From Diogma glabrata (taxonomy: Eukaryota; Arthropoda; Insecta; Diptera; Cylindrotomidae): a stretch of 64,000 nt of DNA. The notes beneath the pieces are model-generated. The model was not told the origin of the DNA. It worked only from the letters and a program-made list of their open reading frames with translations, and did not search any database. Positions 33,591-45,989 of this stretch are shown one piece after another. Made by a program: the position numbers and the translations under genes. Numbering within the stretch: the first letter of the stretch is position 1; each line of letters begins with the position of its first letter. The stretch is from NCBI GenBank assembly GCA_963693315.1, contig OY856187.1, positions 71,590,033 to 71,654,032 on the forward strand, read 5' to 3'.

Positions 33591-36500
33591 TAGGCATAGA
33601 CGTATATTGAAATTAAAAGAAATTTAGAATAAATACTGAAAAAAAAGAAAAAAATACAGAAGAAGAAATTTTTTTTAAAATGTATATTAGTTATGTGTCC
33701 GTCTGATTGGGAATTATAGAAGAACAAGAAAACGAGAGGAAAGAAATTCGTTTTTGCTTCACAGTAATAGAAAATAGAAAAGTAGGAGAGGAAGTATTGG
33801 TCGGCATATGGATAGTACCACAATTGCATAGTTGATCTATGCTACTTTTGATGTTTTAATGGAATTGCTCATGATCAAATAGTGCTTATCCTAGATGTGC
33901 AGTGTCTATTTTCTAAACAAATATATATTCTGCAGTATAAACTATTATAATTTCGGATAAATTTTAACAATTGCCGCCATCCTCTTGTGGTCTCCTGTAT
34001 TTATCGTTATTGTAAAATTTCAACAATCTCCGGTAAGAGATGATCGGTTGAGTTAGAGGAAATGAAGAGTGGGATTCGGATCAATCATGGGGTGAGTCAT
34101 ATTTTTTTTTTCTTACATTTTATTCTTTTTTATATATACTGGTACTTATAAATAGGATTATAATAATAACGGTCTTGGCTTCTTTGTCATTGCGGGCCGC
34201 CAGAGCCTCTTTTCTCTTTTTTTTAATTTATTTATTGCTTTTTAGTCCATTTTTCAAAAAGTGTGTTTTTTAAATTTTTTTTTTAATATAATAACTGATC
34301 AGTTTTAGCTGCCGTGCCAATCAAATTGATTCTCTGAGTCGCCAAACATCGCTTTTACATTTCGTGTGACAAGTTGGAGAACGGTTGCTTTTCTCTGGGT
34401 CTGCTTGAATTTCCACTGACAAATATAAAAATCCAAATTCTTAAACGCATCCAATAAACATATATTATAATCTCAATCCTCAGTTAGCATGGTATCTTTG
34501 GTAACTTTAAATAAAAAAGAAAATTGTCTTTTATAGCTATCTCGAGAAAACAAAAACGCCTAGAGTTGTTTACACTCCTATTAAATTTAACGTTACTCAC
34601 ACTTTTGGTATTTTTGTCTTTTTAAATCAGGTCTTACGATGAACACTTCCAATTGCAAGTTTGTACAAAGTTTGTCAAGTGAAAACTGGATTTCACAGTT
34701 TTAGTAAGCCACAATTATTCACCTCTTGAAGAGAACATAATCCTTCAATACATTCCCTCAGAATAGATCAAACGGAACTTTCAGTTAGGTATATATCTCT
34801 TGTACAGACAAATATGTAATTATCAGCTTCACTATTCTACATGAAAGATAAAATAAAACGTAATAAAAATCTTAAACCATTTTTAAATATAAAAGTAAAA
34901 ACAACATTTCAATGACGAAAAAAACATTATGTTGATAAAAGAATAAAAATATGTAATATAAATAATTTAAACATATATACGCGAATATATATGTCAGCTA
35001 CATAAAATAAAATTTTCATTTCATAATACAAAAATTTTTATGAATACCTGGCAATTCAAACTCTTTACGTAGATAGAGATATTATAGTGCATTTAGATAT
35101 TATGAATATTTTTTGTTTTTCTATTTAAATTTTCATAGTTTTTCTTTATTTCGTTTATTTTTTTAAAATTTTCATAAGTATATGAAAAAAATCAGAAAAC
35201 AAAAATATGCAATTCATATTTTATTTAAAAGTAGAAATCTTATGGAGATGAAAACGAAATATCTTAAAGAAGTCTGTTATATAAGAAAAGAAAAAGCTCA
35301 AATATGTGTATTAATGTAATGATGGTTGAGATTTTTTTCAACTGTTAATGCTTGCATTTGCATATAAATGTATAAAATTAATAGCCTAAGTAGGTTGAAG
35401 ATGACGGTAAATAAAAGAACTCCTTCCAGCCTAAATGAATTGTTCATAAAACCGAAACAAAAACTACAGGAATTGTTCATTTAGCAATAATGTGACCACA
35501 TCTGTAATGATACTAAAAATGTATTTCCCCAAAAAGAACAAAAGTAATAAAATCTAACACTCTACCACCGCATGCACAAAATATTTCTTAAATTTTTCCT
35601 TACAAAATCACAATAAATTTAAATTAAAAATTAATTATGTTTTGTTTTATGATTCTCACGAAGATAAAGAACAAACACAATTTCATGTTTGTCTGGAAAA
35701 TGTATATAGCGTGTATGTTTGAAGAAAGATGGAATTGTAAAATTTTAGATACATTTAACAATTTTCTTCGAAATTTTCGAAAAAGAAAATCAAAGATTGT
35801 GTGGTAACGAAACGATATGTATGGTAGGAAAATAGCTCTGTGGAATTTAAACATTTAGTAAGAAAATTATTTTCCTGTAATTAAAGAAAAATTTATGGTA
35901 TTTCGGTTACAAATACCAAATAAGGAAAAAACAATATAAGAAGCAGGTGAGGTGATACAAATGTCACGTATTCAAAATAAATTTCTATATAAAGCTCTTC
36001 GAGGTAAATTATAAAGTTTGTGATTCATTCAAAAAGAGGTAAACTAATAAGTTAGCGCTACTAAACCCAGAATAACAACCGCTCTTTTGCTGCTGAATCC
36101 TTTGTAACAGTCAACACTTGAAAAACAACTCCGAATCAAAATTACAGATCGACAAGTTGTTTTGTTGTTTTGCATAATATTTTAGCAATATATTGTATAA
36201 CAACTACAGGCTAATTGTAACTATGGTAAAGAATCTCTTATTCTTCGTGACAAAGTTAAATTCTTCATGTCTGTAGAATCCAATAATACTTTGACAGGTT
36301 TTCGACGAGATCTCAAAAATTCTTGTCATACTGGCTCAAAGTATATAAATGTCAATATCAAAATTTCGAGATAAAAAATTTTATGTTTACTGGGAAAAAT
36401 ATATTTAATTAACTCATAAGAATTTTGATATATCTTTACTTTTGAAATAATGTTTTTCAATTACGATTTCTATCAAAAAATTGTTGTTTACTTCGGAAGA

Positions 36501-37595
36501 TAAGCTCTATTCTATGATCACATCATAACGTTGTTATTTAAGAAATATTAAAATTTTTATTAATTATAGATCCACCTTACTCACTTTTTTTAGCTCGAAA
36601 ATAAAGTCAACGTTTTTTGAAAAGTTTCAGAAATGATGGACGCATCCTTTCGGCCAAAAAAAATTTTCTTTTTTTTTGTTATTATCGATAGATAAATTAG
36701 AACAAAAATAAAAAGTGAGCCGACCAATATTCTTAATTCTGATAATTCTAAGTTGATATACCCAACAAGCAAAGTTGCTTCTTAATTTAAACTTACACTA
36801 GCTAAAGATTAAATAAAGCTTCGGTAAAACTTATTAGTGGAAGCTAGTTAAATTTAACTTCTATAGAGTTTCGAAAGAATTTTCACAAATAAGCTCTCCC
36901 AACAACTCGAGTGAAAGCTTCCAAAATGCGTTTTTATTTAATAATAGAAGCTTTAACGAAACTTATCCGCACAACTCTCGATAAAGTTTCAGCAGAAATA
37001 CTGTGGAAATTATAGCCGTCATTAGGAATGGAGTAGTTTCAGTTGTAACTATTTAAAGTTCTTATAGAAATGCAGCCCCCGTAGTTAAAAAAGTCCAAGC
37101 GGCAAGATGTCAGCTAGAAATAGGTAGATTTTGAGATCAGACAGTCTTGTGTACAAGTAGAATCTGATGTATCAGATTAGTTTAAACAAAACAAACTAAC
37201 TACAAACAGATATCGAACAAATTTTAAAAAGAAAATTAGCTACATATAAGCAAAACTACATCTATCCAATTTTGCAACAAACATATATCGAATCTACCAC
37301 AGAACACATATGTGTGACAATTTGTGACACTATATGAAAAACACAAGGCAAACCTAATCATATGTCGTGCAATTACTGCAAAATATCAAAATAGTTTATT
37401 TCTAAGAAAAAAAAATTAATTTCTTCTATTCAAATCTTTTTATTTTTTTTTTTCATCGACCGTTATAAGGTTTGTTGAGGCCGACAGGTCAAAAACCTTC
37501 AACTGCAGAGGTTTATATTTATAAAAAAGGGATTAAAATGTTTCCACAGATTCTACATTTATGAAGATTTTAAAAATATTAGTATCTAAACGGCC
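33591..37595. other. Long AT-rich non-coding stretch
   Basis: No gene was recognised. A segment at 34035-34096 ends in GATCAATCATGGGGTGAGT and is related to 20005-20040. Near 36770-37010 AAGCTT and AAAGTTTC motifs recur irregularly. The 35000-36600 part has only short featureless frames. Confidence 0.35.
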
Positions 37596-37599
37596 GATT

Positions 37600-38900
37600 T
37601 AAAAAACCAATTAATTCAGTAAATTATTTGAGATATAACATCACCCCGATGGAAAATCTCCCATCAAGAATAATATAAGAACTGAATCTAAATAATTATG
37701 GTGCAAATTATGAAACTTTTTGCAATCCATACAATTTTAGAGCGATCTAGTTTCGAACCAATGAGAAAATTTTAAACTTAAAAACAGTTTATCATTCTCA
37801 TCAGGGTAGCCGACTAGATAAACTCTACCAAAAAATGTCAACGCTAATGAATATAAACCAAAAATTAGGTTACAACTCTAGCGAAGTGTAAAAACCAAAA
37901 ATTTACATAAACACACATTTAATAAATTCAGGTTTAGTCAATTAATTTCTCTGGTGATCACTGTTTTGTTATACTCTAGACATTCTAGTATTCTAGAAAC
38001 ATTCTAGAAACTGTTCACTCCATGTAGGTTAAACTCAATTAAATATACACTATTTAATGCTCACGATATAGCATTCGGCTTAAAATTCATTCATGAAATC
38101 AAAAATAAAATGTTTTAATAGAATTCTGCCCGTTCTAGAAGAATCGATTACATTTTAAAATTCTTTTATCCGGAATGTTCTTTGAAACAAAAAAATAATT
38201 AATTTTTATTTTTTTTTCTGTTAATCTTCTAGAAAAAACGCAGTCCAACAAAAAATACAATACAAATATTTTTGTCGTGTTTTTCCTAGAAAATAATGAC
38301 AACAAATGTTGTATTTGTTTTAATAACCATTTTATTGATTATGATGCTGGTGAATTTACTTTCTGGATGTTTTCATACCATTTGGCCATGTTTTTGGCTC
38401 TCATAATTGTTTCGGTAATCTGCACTAATTACCATTTTTGTTTTTTTTTTTAATAAAATGTGTTTTATACTAGAAAAAAAACAATATGTTTCACAACAAC
38501 ACATAAAAACATTTTAAGAGCTAGGTTTCACAACAAAATGCGTTCTATGGTGTTGATGACGCAATCAATTTTTATGACTTTTTATGCCGCTTCTTTAAAA
38601 AATGCATAACTAAACAATAAATTCTATTACGCATTAAATATGATATAGGCGGTTTTCTTGGAAGTATTGAGGAAGTAAAAAGAAAAATATGAAGAGGTTG
38701 AAATCTCAAAGCTCTGATATATCAAAACATTCTTTGTAGAAGCACAAAACAAAAAATGAATATTACAAAATCAAAATTCAAACTTTTTTCAAAATTCTAA
38801 ATATATTCCAAAAATTTCTACAAAATCAAAAATGGAAACTTTTTCCAGAATTCCAAAAATATTTCAAAAATTATAACAAAATCAAAATCTCAAACTTATT
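37600..38900 (-). repeat. Dispersed repeat family, copy C (inverted, partial)
   Basis: 38750-38900 is the reverse complement of the 57-bp-type units of copies A and B (ACTTTTTTCAAAATTC, AAAATCAAAA). 37880-38000 matches 2615-2740 in reverse, including TAGAGTATAACA and GTGATCAC. A block GATATAACATCACCCCGATG near 37630 recurs near 51722. The middle (38000-38750) shows no match I can support. Confidence 0.55.
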
Positions 38901-38902
38901 TT

Positions 38903-39410
38903 TTATTCGCCTACATATTAAAGTGTTACTTTATCACTGTGATTTGCGGCTTTAAAGTATCACTTTTCAACTATTTAATTTGTTGTCATAGCTACGTCCA
39001 ACAATAGTAAAAAGCATTTGTATTTGTTTAAATTCTATGAAAAATAAAAATTTTTATCAAAGCAACCCTTAAATTCAAAATTTCATTATCCAATCAAAAT
39101 AGTTGTTATCATAGCTACACAATAATTTGGAAAAAATAATAAATATTTTGTCAAAGGTTTCTTGTTCCACATATTTTTATTTTAAAATTTATGAACATTT
39201 ATAATTTTAATTTAGAATAATCCAATTTTCTTAAAATATTTTGCTTGCGGCGAATAAAAAATAGTATATGATGCACGGACGTAAGCTATTTTGGACTTAA
39301 TGTGGGTGCAAATGTCGGCTAGCGCCTCGATTTGCAAACTCCACATCCGTCCAAAATCTTTAGCTTTACGTCCTAGCATCATAATGTACTATTCCAACCG
39401 TTCTTTTTAT
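38903..39410 (+). mobile_element. Dispersed element with hairpin right end, copy 1
   Basis: It aligns over its whole length with 56042-56527. It begins TTTTTTATTCGCCTA and holds a mirrored GGCGAATAAAAAATA near 39248-39262. It ends in a hairpin built of ATGATGCACGGACGTAAGCT and its near complement (CTTTACGTCC-GCATCATA). It is non-coding. Class unknown. Confidence 0.65.
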
Positions 39411-41205
39411 TCAAAAGTCGTGGAATCACACAAAAGCGTCGTAAACCACTGCTAAAACTTTGACGTCAGCGAAACAGACTATAAAATGGCGCCCAATATG
39501 GGTCTCATATGGGACATTTTTGTGAAGACTTCATTGGTCATGTTTTTAAATCGGAAGTGAAATCTGTACAGTTGATCCAAACATACGAAGTCTTCCCTAG
39601 TCTCTGTTCTTACATTTTATTTTAAACGAACATAGCCAGCAAGCACGTTTTTATTTCATCATTTCCTGTAACGGTCTGCACAAGTTCAATTAATTACAGA
39701 GCTTTGCACAAAAAGAACTTTGACTGTCTTTTATTGCTATTGTATATATTGTTAAACTCTCAAATTGGAAAAGATTTTTTAAGAAAACAACTGACATTAT
39801 CAAGAACGAACTTGAAGCTCGAGACACACAGTTAACAAAAAATTATTATAAAAATCAATTTACAAACAAAACCGAATTTCAACAATTGCTTCGCACAAAA
39901 GCCATTCTTTTTATAAATTGGAAAATTTATACCGATTAACTGAAAATCTAAAGAAGAAAAATAAAACCATATAGCTCTACATAATGTAACCATTGATAAG
40001 CTTCATACCCACCTTCAAAGGATCTTTAATTTTCTTTTCATTTATGAAATAAAAATAATAAATCAGAATTCTGTTGAAACATATTTTCAAATACAAAATC
40101 TAAGATAATAAGATTTACGTTATACAAATAAAAAAATTGTTCTTGTCAAATATAAATAAAAAAATTAAAAATATTCACAATTTTCCATCGAAAGCTTTGT
40201 TTAAATTCCTACTCCTACGCAATGGATATACCCAAAGAAATCCAAAAAAAACGTGAAACGAATGCCTTAGACATTTCAATTTTTCAGTTAAATAAAATTT
40301 ACAATTAATTTAGATTTTGTTCTTCTTTAAAAATTTTCCAGCATCATCGTTTTTGAATGAAAATGACAAGAGTCTTTGATGTATGAGTTTATGTATGACA
40401 TTAAAACATTTAATTTTTATCGTCAAATCAATCAAATTTTTTTATAGACATAATATAAAATTGATATCCATGAATAAATCTAGTGTGATTGCTGTTTGAT
40501 GTGATCATTATTTCATGTTGAAAGAATACTTTTACTTGGTTTGTTGCTTTACAGATACCACACCAAAAAGAAAATCAAAGCTTGATAACATGCAAGCTTT
40601 TTGTTAATAAAGGCAAAAAGGAACTGTGACTTAAGCATCACTCTGTGTATATGAATATAAAGGAAGTTAATTTTATAATAGGATTACATCTATCTAATAA
40701 TAAAATTTATATTCAAGGATAAAATATTAAGATAATTTTACGTATATGATTTATCGATTGTTTGAAATAAGTTGTTACGCTGTTATGTCGCTGAACTGAA
40801 TATGTATGAAAAGGGAAAGATTTTCTTAAGAAATTAAACGGTGGTTGATGTTATTATAATGACATAAAATTGATTGGATTACTTATCAGTGTGTTTTATT
40901 TTTGAAAATTTAAAAAATACACATATAGCAATCCGACTATAAACATTTGCGTTTCCGACTATAATCATTAGCAAACATTATGCATTTCAATTTTATATTT
41001 TAATATAATAATTTTGAAAACCAATAATATTTTGCGAATAGTTTTTAACATTTTAGTACTTTAAAAATAAGCAATTTAGTAATATGTTAGTACAAATCTG
41101 ACATGAAGATGGCGTGCTTAGTTGAAAGTTGAAATATATTTTCAGCTCAAAATTTTTTTTTTATAATTGTTTTGATGTGTGACATTTATTTTTGACGTGC
41201 GACTA
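39411..41205. other. AT-rich non-coding sequence
   Basis: No gene or repeat was recognised. Confidence 0.4.
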
Positions 41206-42605
41206 TATTTTTAACCGACTTCCAAAAAGAAGGAGGTTCTGTTTTTCACTGTAGGTTTTTTTTTATGTATGTACACCGATTTCTTTAAAACGGCTCGTTT
41301 GATTTGGATGATTTAAATTGTGTTCTATTTGAGTTTATTCCCAGAGGGTCCCATAATTTTTTTTATGATGTGAAAAATACCGTTATTCAGAAAATTGGAA
41401 ACACCATATTTTTTATGCATTATCATTGATTTCGTCAAATGTTATTCTGTTTGGGTGTTGTGGACAGTATTATATTGCTATACTTGTCGAGGTTATCGTA
41501 AATAATTTTCTATGACGGAAAATATGTATGCCGTTTGTGCAAAAAATCATAAAACCATAATTAATAGATTGTCACTGATGAAAGTTTTTCCTGTATTGGA
41601 AGTTATTACTTTTAAAACGCTTTCAAGCCGACTTTTGCTTTATGACTATACTACAAATAAAAAAATAAAAAAACCTTTTTGAAAAAAAATAGAACCGACT
41701 TCAGAAAAAACAAAAGAAGCCCAAAAAAGTGGAAAATAACTCAATTATGGCCTTTAGAGACAAAAATACGTTACATTTTGATTAATTTAATTTAATTATG
41801 CTTTACTATGACAAAAAAATTACGCTATTAAAAAAAGTTGCTATATTAATATAGTTACTTTTTAACCGACTTCAAAAAAAAAGGAGGTTCTGTGTTTCAC
41901 TGTAGGTTTTTTTTTTATGTAGTACACCGATTTCTCAAAAACGGCTCGTTCGATTTGGATGATTTAAATTGTGTTCTATTTGAGTTCATTCCCAGATTGT
42001 CCCATAATTTTTTCTTCGATGTGAAAAATACCGTTATTTAGAAAATTAGAAAAAACCATATTTTTAATGCATTTTCGCTGATTTCGTCAAAACATATTAA
42101 TCTGTTTGGATATTTTGGGCAATATTATATTGCTTTACTGGTCAAGGTTATCGTAAATAATTTTCTATCACGGGAAATATGTATGCCGTTTGTGCAAAAA
42201 ATCATAAAACCATAATTAATAGATTGTCACTGATGAAAGTTTTTCCAGCATTTGAAGTTATTACTTTTAGAACGCTTTCTAGCCGACATTTGCTTTATGA
42301 CTACACTAAAAATAAAAAAATAAAAAACTTTAAAAAAAAAAAATAGAACCGACTTCAGAAAAAACAAAAGAGGCACAAAAAAGTGAAAAATAACTCAATT
42401 ATTGCTTTTAGAAACAAAAATACGTTACATTTTGATTAATTTAATTTAATTATACCTTACTATAGACAAAAACATTACGCTATTATACAAAGTTACTATA
42501 TTAAAATAGTTACTTTTTATTATAATTATTATAGTTATTATAGTTGTTATAATAGTTATTATATTTTAAAAGTTATTTGTAATACAAAACTGTTCGAAGT
42601 CGGTG
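41206..42605 (+). repeat. Tandem pair of a 650-bp dispersed repeat
   Basis: The landmark AACCGACTTC-AAAAA-AAGGAGGTTCTG starts at 41213 and again at 41863. Both units share ACGGCTCGTT-GATTTGGATG, TATGTATGCCGTTTGTGCAA and an ACCGACTTCAGAAAAAACAA tail. AACCGACTTC-AAGGAGG sequences are widespread in insect genomes as dispersed repeats. An inverted AAGTCGGTG lies at the far end (42597 on). Confidence 0.75.
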
Positions 42606-42610
42606 TCACA

Positions 42611-42930
42611 TTGACAAAAAACCGACTAATATGTCTCGGACTTGGCACCGATTTCCTGCAACAGCTAGCAAAACAGAAAGTAAAAATCACTCTATATTTT
42701 TACCCCAAAATCACTAATAAACTGCAAAATGTTTTCTGGAAACACAAAATGGGTAACCAGGCCTTTAACACAATTAAAAAAATGTTTAAAAAACTTTAAG
42801 TATAGTGAAAATAAAAATAATAAATAAGGAGTTTACAAGATAGAATGCTTAGATTGTCCAGAAACATACGTTGGACAAACAGAGAAACGTTCTGAAACTA
42901 GATTTAAATGTAGTGTTTTTGAGCAACTGA
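42611..42930 (+). pseudogene. Penelope-like element, C-terminal fragment with GIY-YIG start
   Basis: The frame from 42611 contains NKLQNVFWKHKMGNQAFNTI, as in the linker before the endonuclease of some PLEs. After stops, GVYKIECLDCPETYVGQTEK and RSETRFK follow at about 42828-42908. This is the GIY-YIG signature with its CxxC pair, Tyr and Arg. It differs from the PLE at 59777-62239 (LIYSFPCHNC), so it comes from another PLE lineage. The reverse transcriptase part is missing. Confidence 0.65.
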
Positions 42931-43973
42931 CATTACTGCTTTTGAAAGTTGCATCACTATAAAATGTTTCAGTGCTGTTGTTTATGGACTAAACACTTCA
43001 CTTAAATCGTTTTCAAACATATTATTAACTCGGGCACTTTATTAGCACTTTATCATCTAATCTAACTATAGAAAATATAGAACTGTATTTTTTTGTTATT
43101 TTATTAATCCACCAGATTTCTTATTTTCAGACCGACTAACTGGTTGTTTACGAATTGGCACTGATTAATCACTGGTTAATTACTGACAGCCTGAAGCTTT
43201 AGTTTTTTTTTCAATTCACTTTAATTTTAATTGAATATTAAAATATCATAAAAATCATAATTTATTTATTTTAATTTTGTTCAAAACGGTTTCGCAATTT
43301 TTTTAAATAACGCAAATTTTTATTATTAGTCCAGTAACTTTATACATTACCGTATGCGTCAAATCCGGTAGTTCTGATTTTTTGCAGACTTGTTTATGAT
43401 GTTGGCCTAATGAATAATCCAAGTTTGTGACCTCGAGCGCCGAACGCAACTTCGTCAAAAATCGCAAAAACCGCGAAAAAATCGTTATTTTTTCAAATTT
43501 TGGCGATTACAACCCTAAAGGACCAGTTTTTTCTTTAACCTTTCTTAGGCCGTTTTTAAAGTAGACTAAATTTGCTACAATATGATACTAGAACTGTCTC
43601 TGCAGACCCACTAGTTTCCGAGATTAAGCCTTTCAAAGTTTATCATTTTTTTCGAACTTCGCAATTTTTTGCAATTCTGTCGTTCTAAATGAACTTTGAC
43701 CCTGAATATACTATCGAAGCCCTGTACTTTTATGATGGGATGTTAAAAAAGAAAATAAGAAGTGTGAACAGTGTGCACAGGTATGTTGAACTCTCGATAC
43801 TTTTCCAAAATCATCCTTATCGAGAAAAGTGCATCGGTAGTACCTCGGACCCGCCGGAAACCACACTGATATTCTCCAAACAGTTGTTCAGCAAAAGGAA
43901 ATAAATGATTAAATTAACAATTAAATCAATATTTATAAATTTTATGCATTTGTTACAAAAAATGGTGTGTATA

Positions 43974-44069
43974 ACTAGTGCGAATGCGTTTTCCAAACGG
44001 GAGTTATTGCAGCACTCCCTACGGTCATGCTGCAAACTAACTCTTGTTTGGAAAACACATTCGCACTAG
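43974..44069. repeat. Near-perfect hairpin at the centre of the inverted-repeat element
   Basis: ACTAGTGCGAATGCGTTTTC and CAAACGGGAGTTA pair with TAACTCTTGTTTGG and AAAACACATTCGCACTAGT. The loop of about 30 nt carries further short complementarity. It is less AT-rich than its surroundings. Confidence 0.65.
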
Positions 44070-44569
44070 TAATACAATCTACTATTTCTCATTGGCCACC
44101 ACATACACATCTATTTGTTAATACAATTATTAGGACAGGCATGTACAAAACTCTACAAAGGTATATATTGCAAAAAATTGCGAAGTTCGAAAAAAATGAT
44201 AAACTTTGAAAGCCTTAATCTCGGAAACTATTGGGTCTACAGAGACAGTTTTGGTATCATACTGTAGAAAATTTAGTCTCCTTTGAAACTTGAAAAAAAT
44301 TTTAAAGAAAAATTTAGTCCTTTAGGGTTATAATCGCCAAAATTTGAAGAAAAAAAAAATAACGATTTTTTCACGGTTTTTTCGATTTTTCAATTTTTGA
44401 CAAAGTTGCGTTCAGCGCTCGAGGTCACAAACTTGGATTATTTCATTGAGCTAACATCATAAACAAGCCTGCAAAAAATCAGAACTACCGGATTTGACGC
44501 ATACTATGAGAACTACCGGATTAGACCCCATACTCTCAGGCGACAAAGTTACTGGACTACATCAAAAAA

Positions 44570-44757
44570 TTAAATTAATTTAGCCCTCTTGGAAGGTTCC
44601 GCTTGAGGTTCGTCCGTATCTGGATCGACGTATTGGAATGGCATATCCCCATCAGGGGATGGTGATGAATCGTCGACGTCGTGTGCCAACAAGTCATCCT
44701 CCATTTCGACATCGGAGGGATCGTCACCTTCTGAGATATCTGCTACTGCAACTACAA
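44570..44757 (-). CDS. Acidic exon-like open frame ending in a basic patch
   Basis: On the minus strand a frame runs into stop TAA at 44570-44572. It reads ADISEGDDPSDVEMEDDLLA, then DVDDSSPSPDGDMPFQYVDP, then DTDEPQAEPSKRAKLI. It is much less AT-rich than the flanks, has no internal stop, and shows the design of a protein C-terminus: an acidic tail with a KRAK patch that could be a nuclear signal. Several AG acceptor-like sites precede it after a T-rich stretch (near 44745-44757). It sits inside the inverted-repeat element, between arms 2 and 3. It may be the last exon of that element's own transposase, or a captured host exon. I do not recognise it. Confidence 0.35.
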
Positions 44758-45225
44758 AAATGATCAGGTACAGTTACATAATCTTCTTTTCTCATCGGCC
44801 ACTACACACATATATCTATTAGTACAATTATTAGGACAGGGATGTAGAAAACTCTACAAAGGTATATTGCAAGCAAGTGCGAAGTTCGAAAAAAGTGATA
44901 AACTTTGAAAGGCTTAATCTCGGAAACTAGTGAGTCTACAGAGACAGTTCTAGTATCATATTGTAGCAAATTTAGTCTACTTTAAAAACCTCTTAAGAAA
45001 GGTTAAAGAAAAAACTAGTCCTTTAGGGTTATAATCGCCAAAATTTGAAAAAATAACGATTTTTTCGCGGTTTTTGCGATTTTTGACGAAGTTGCGTTCG
45101 GCGCTCGAGGTCACAAACTTGGATTATTCATTAGGCCAACATCATAAACAAGCCTGCAAAAAATCAGAACTACCGGATTTGACGCATACTACCCCATACA
45201 CTCAAGCGACAAAGTTACTGGACTA

Positions 45226-45985
45226 TAAATGCAATTGCCAAAACTAAAATTTTACTCAGCGTTCGTTTTTGGATTACAAAACATTATTGAAATTGTTATT
45301 TTGGTGAGTTGTTTTGTTGTAGGAAAACGACGTAATAGGTTTTGCTACATTTCTCCCCACGAAAAAAAATTTATGTTCACCCTTTGAAAAATTCAGAAAA
45401 AAATGAAACTGGATAGTTAACGATGAACATAAATTTTACCAAATTATGGTAAAATTGAATTATTCTATTCTAAAAATCTTTACTTTCATTAAAAGTGACT
45501 ACTTTTTTAACTAGTTGTTTAATAATAAAATATACATTTGAAAGAAATTAAGTAATAAATTTAGTTTTTTTTATTTATTTCGTTTTATATATATTCGCAA
45601 AATGCGTGAATAGATTATTGTTATTATTATTGCTTTTTGTTTTTAGTATTTTGTATTTTTAACTAAAATTTAATCTATTATAAAACCGTTAATTATTGAT
45701 ATTTATTAGATATTTGCAAGATACTTTATTAAATTTTTACTATTGTTACTTTTAATAATTAATAATTAATAATTTTCGTTTTTATTTTCTGTGTTATAAT
45801 TTTTAAAATAATTATAAAATTAATAATTTTAGCTTGAGATTGAAATTGTGATAAAAATTTCATTTATTTTGTTATTTTATAAAATGTTATTAGTATTTAT
45901 TATATATATTATTTTTAGAATAATCTAATGGTAGGGCGGGTGGATAAGCTCTCCACAAAATGTTGTTTAGATTTTCGTTAATGGT
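45226..45985. other. AT-rich non-coding sequence
   Basis: No signal was recognised. Confidence 0.4.
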
Positions 45986-45989
45986 GCCT

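Larger units (their letters stand above)
43329..45223. mobile_element. Inverted-repeat element with TA duplication, three arms
   Basis: The tips are GTCCAGTAACTTT (43329 on) and AAAGTTACTGGAC (ending 45223), flanked by TA. Arm 1 (43329-43685) is forward. Arms 2 (about 44080-44557) and 3 (about 44785-45223) are reverse. Arm 2 also ends in GTTACTGGAC-TA, so a smaller element (43329-44557) seems to have gained an extra end. Between arms 2 and 3 lies an exon-like acidic frame. The TA flanks suggest Tc1/mariner/pogo-type mobilisation, which is an inference. Confidence 0.65.
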
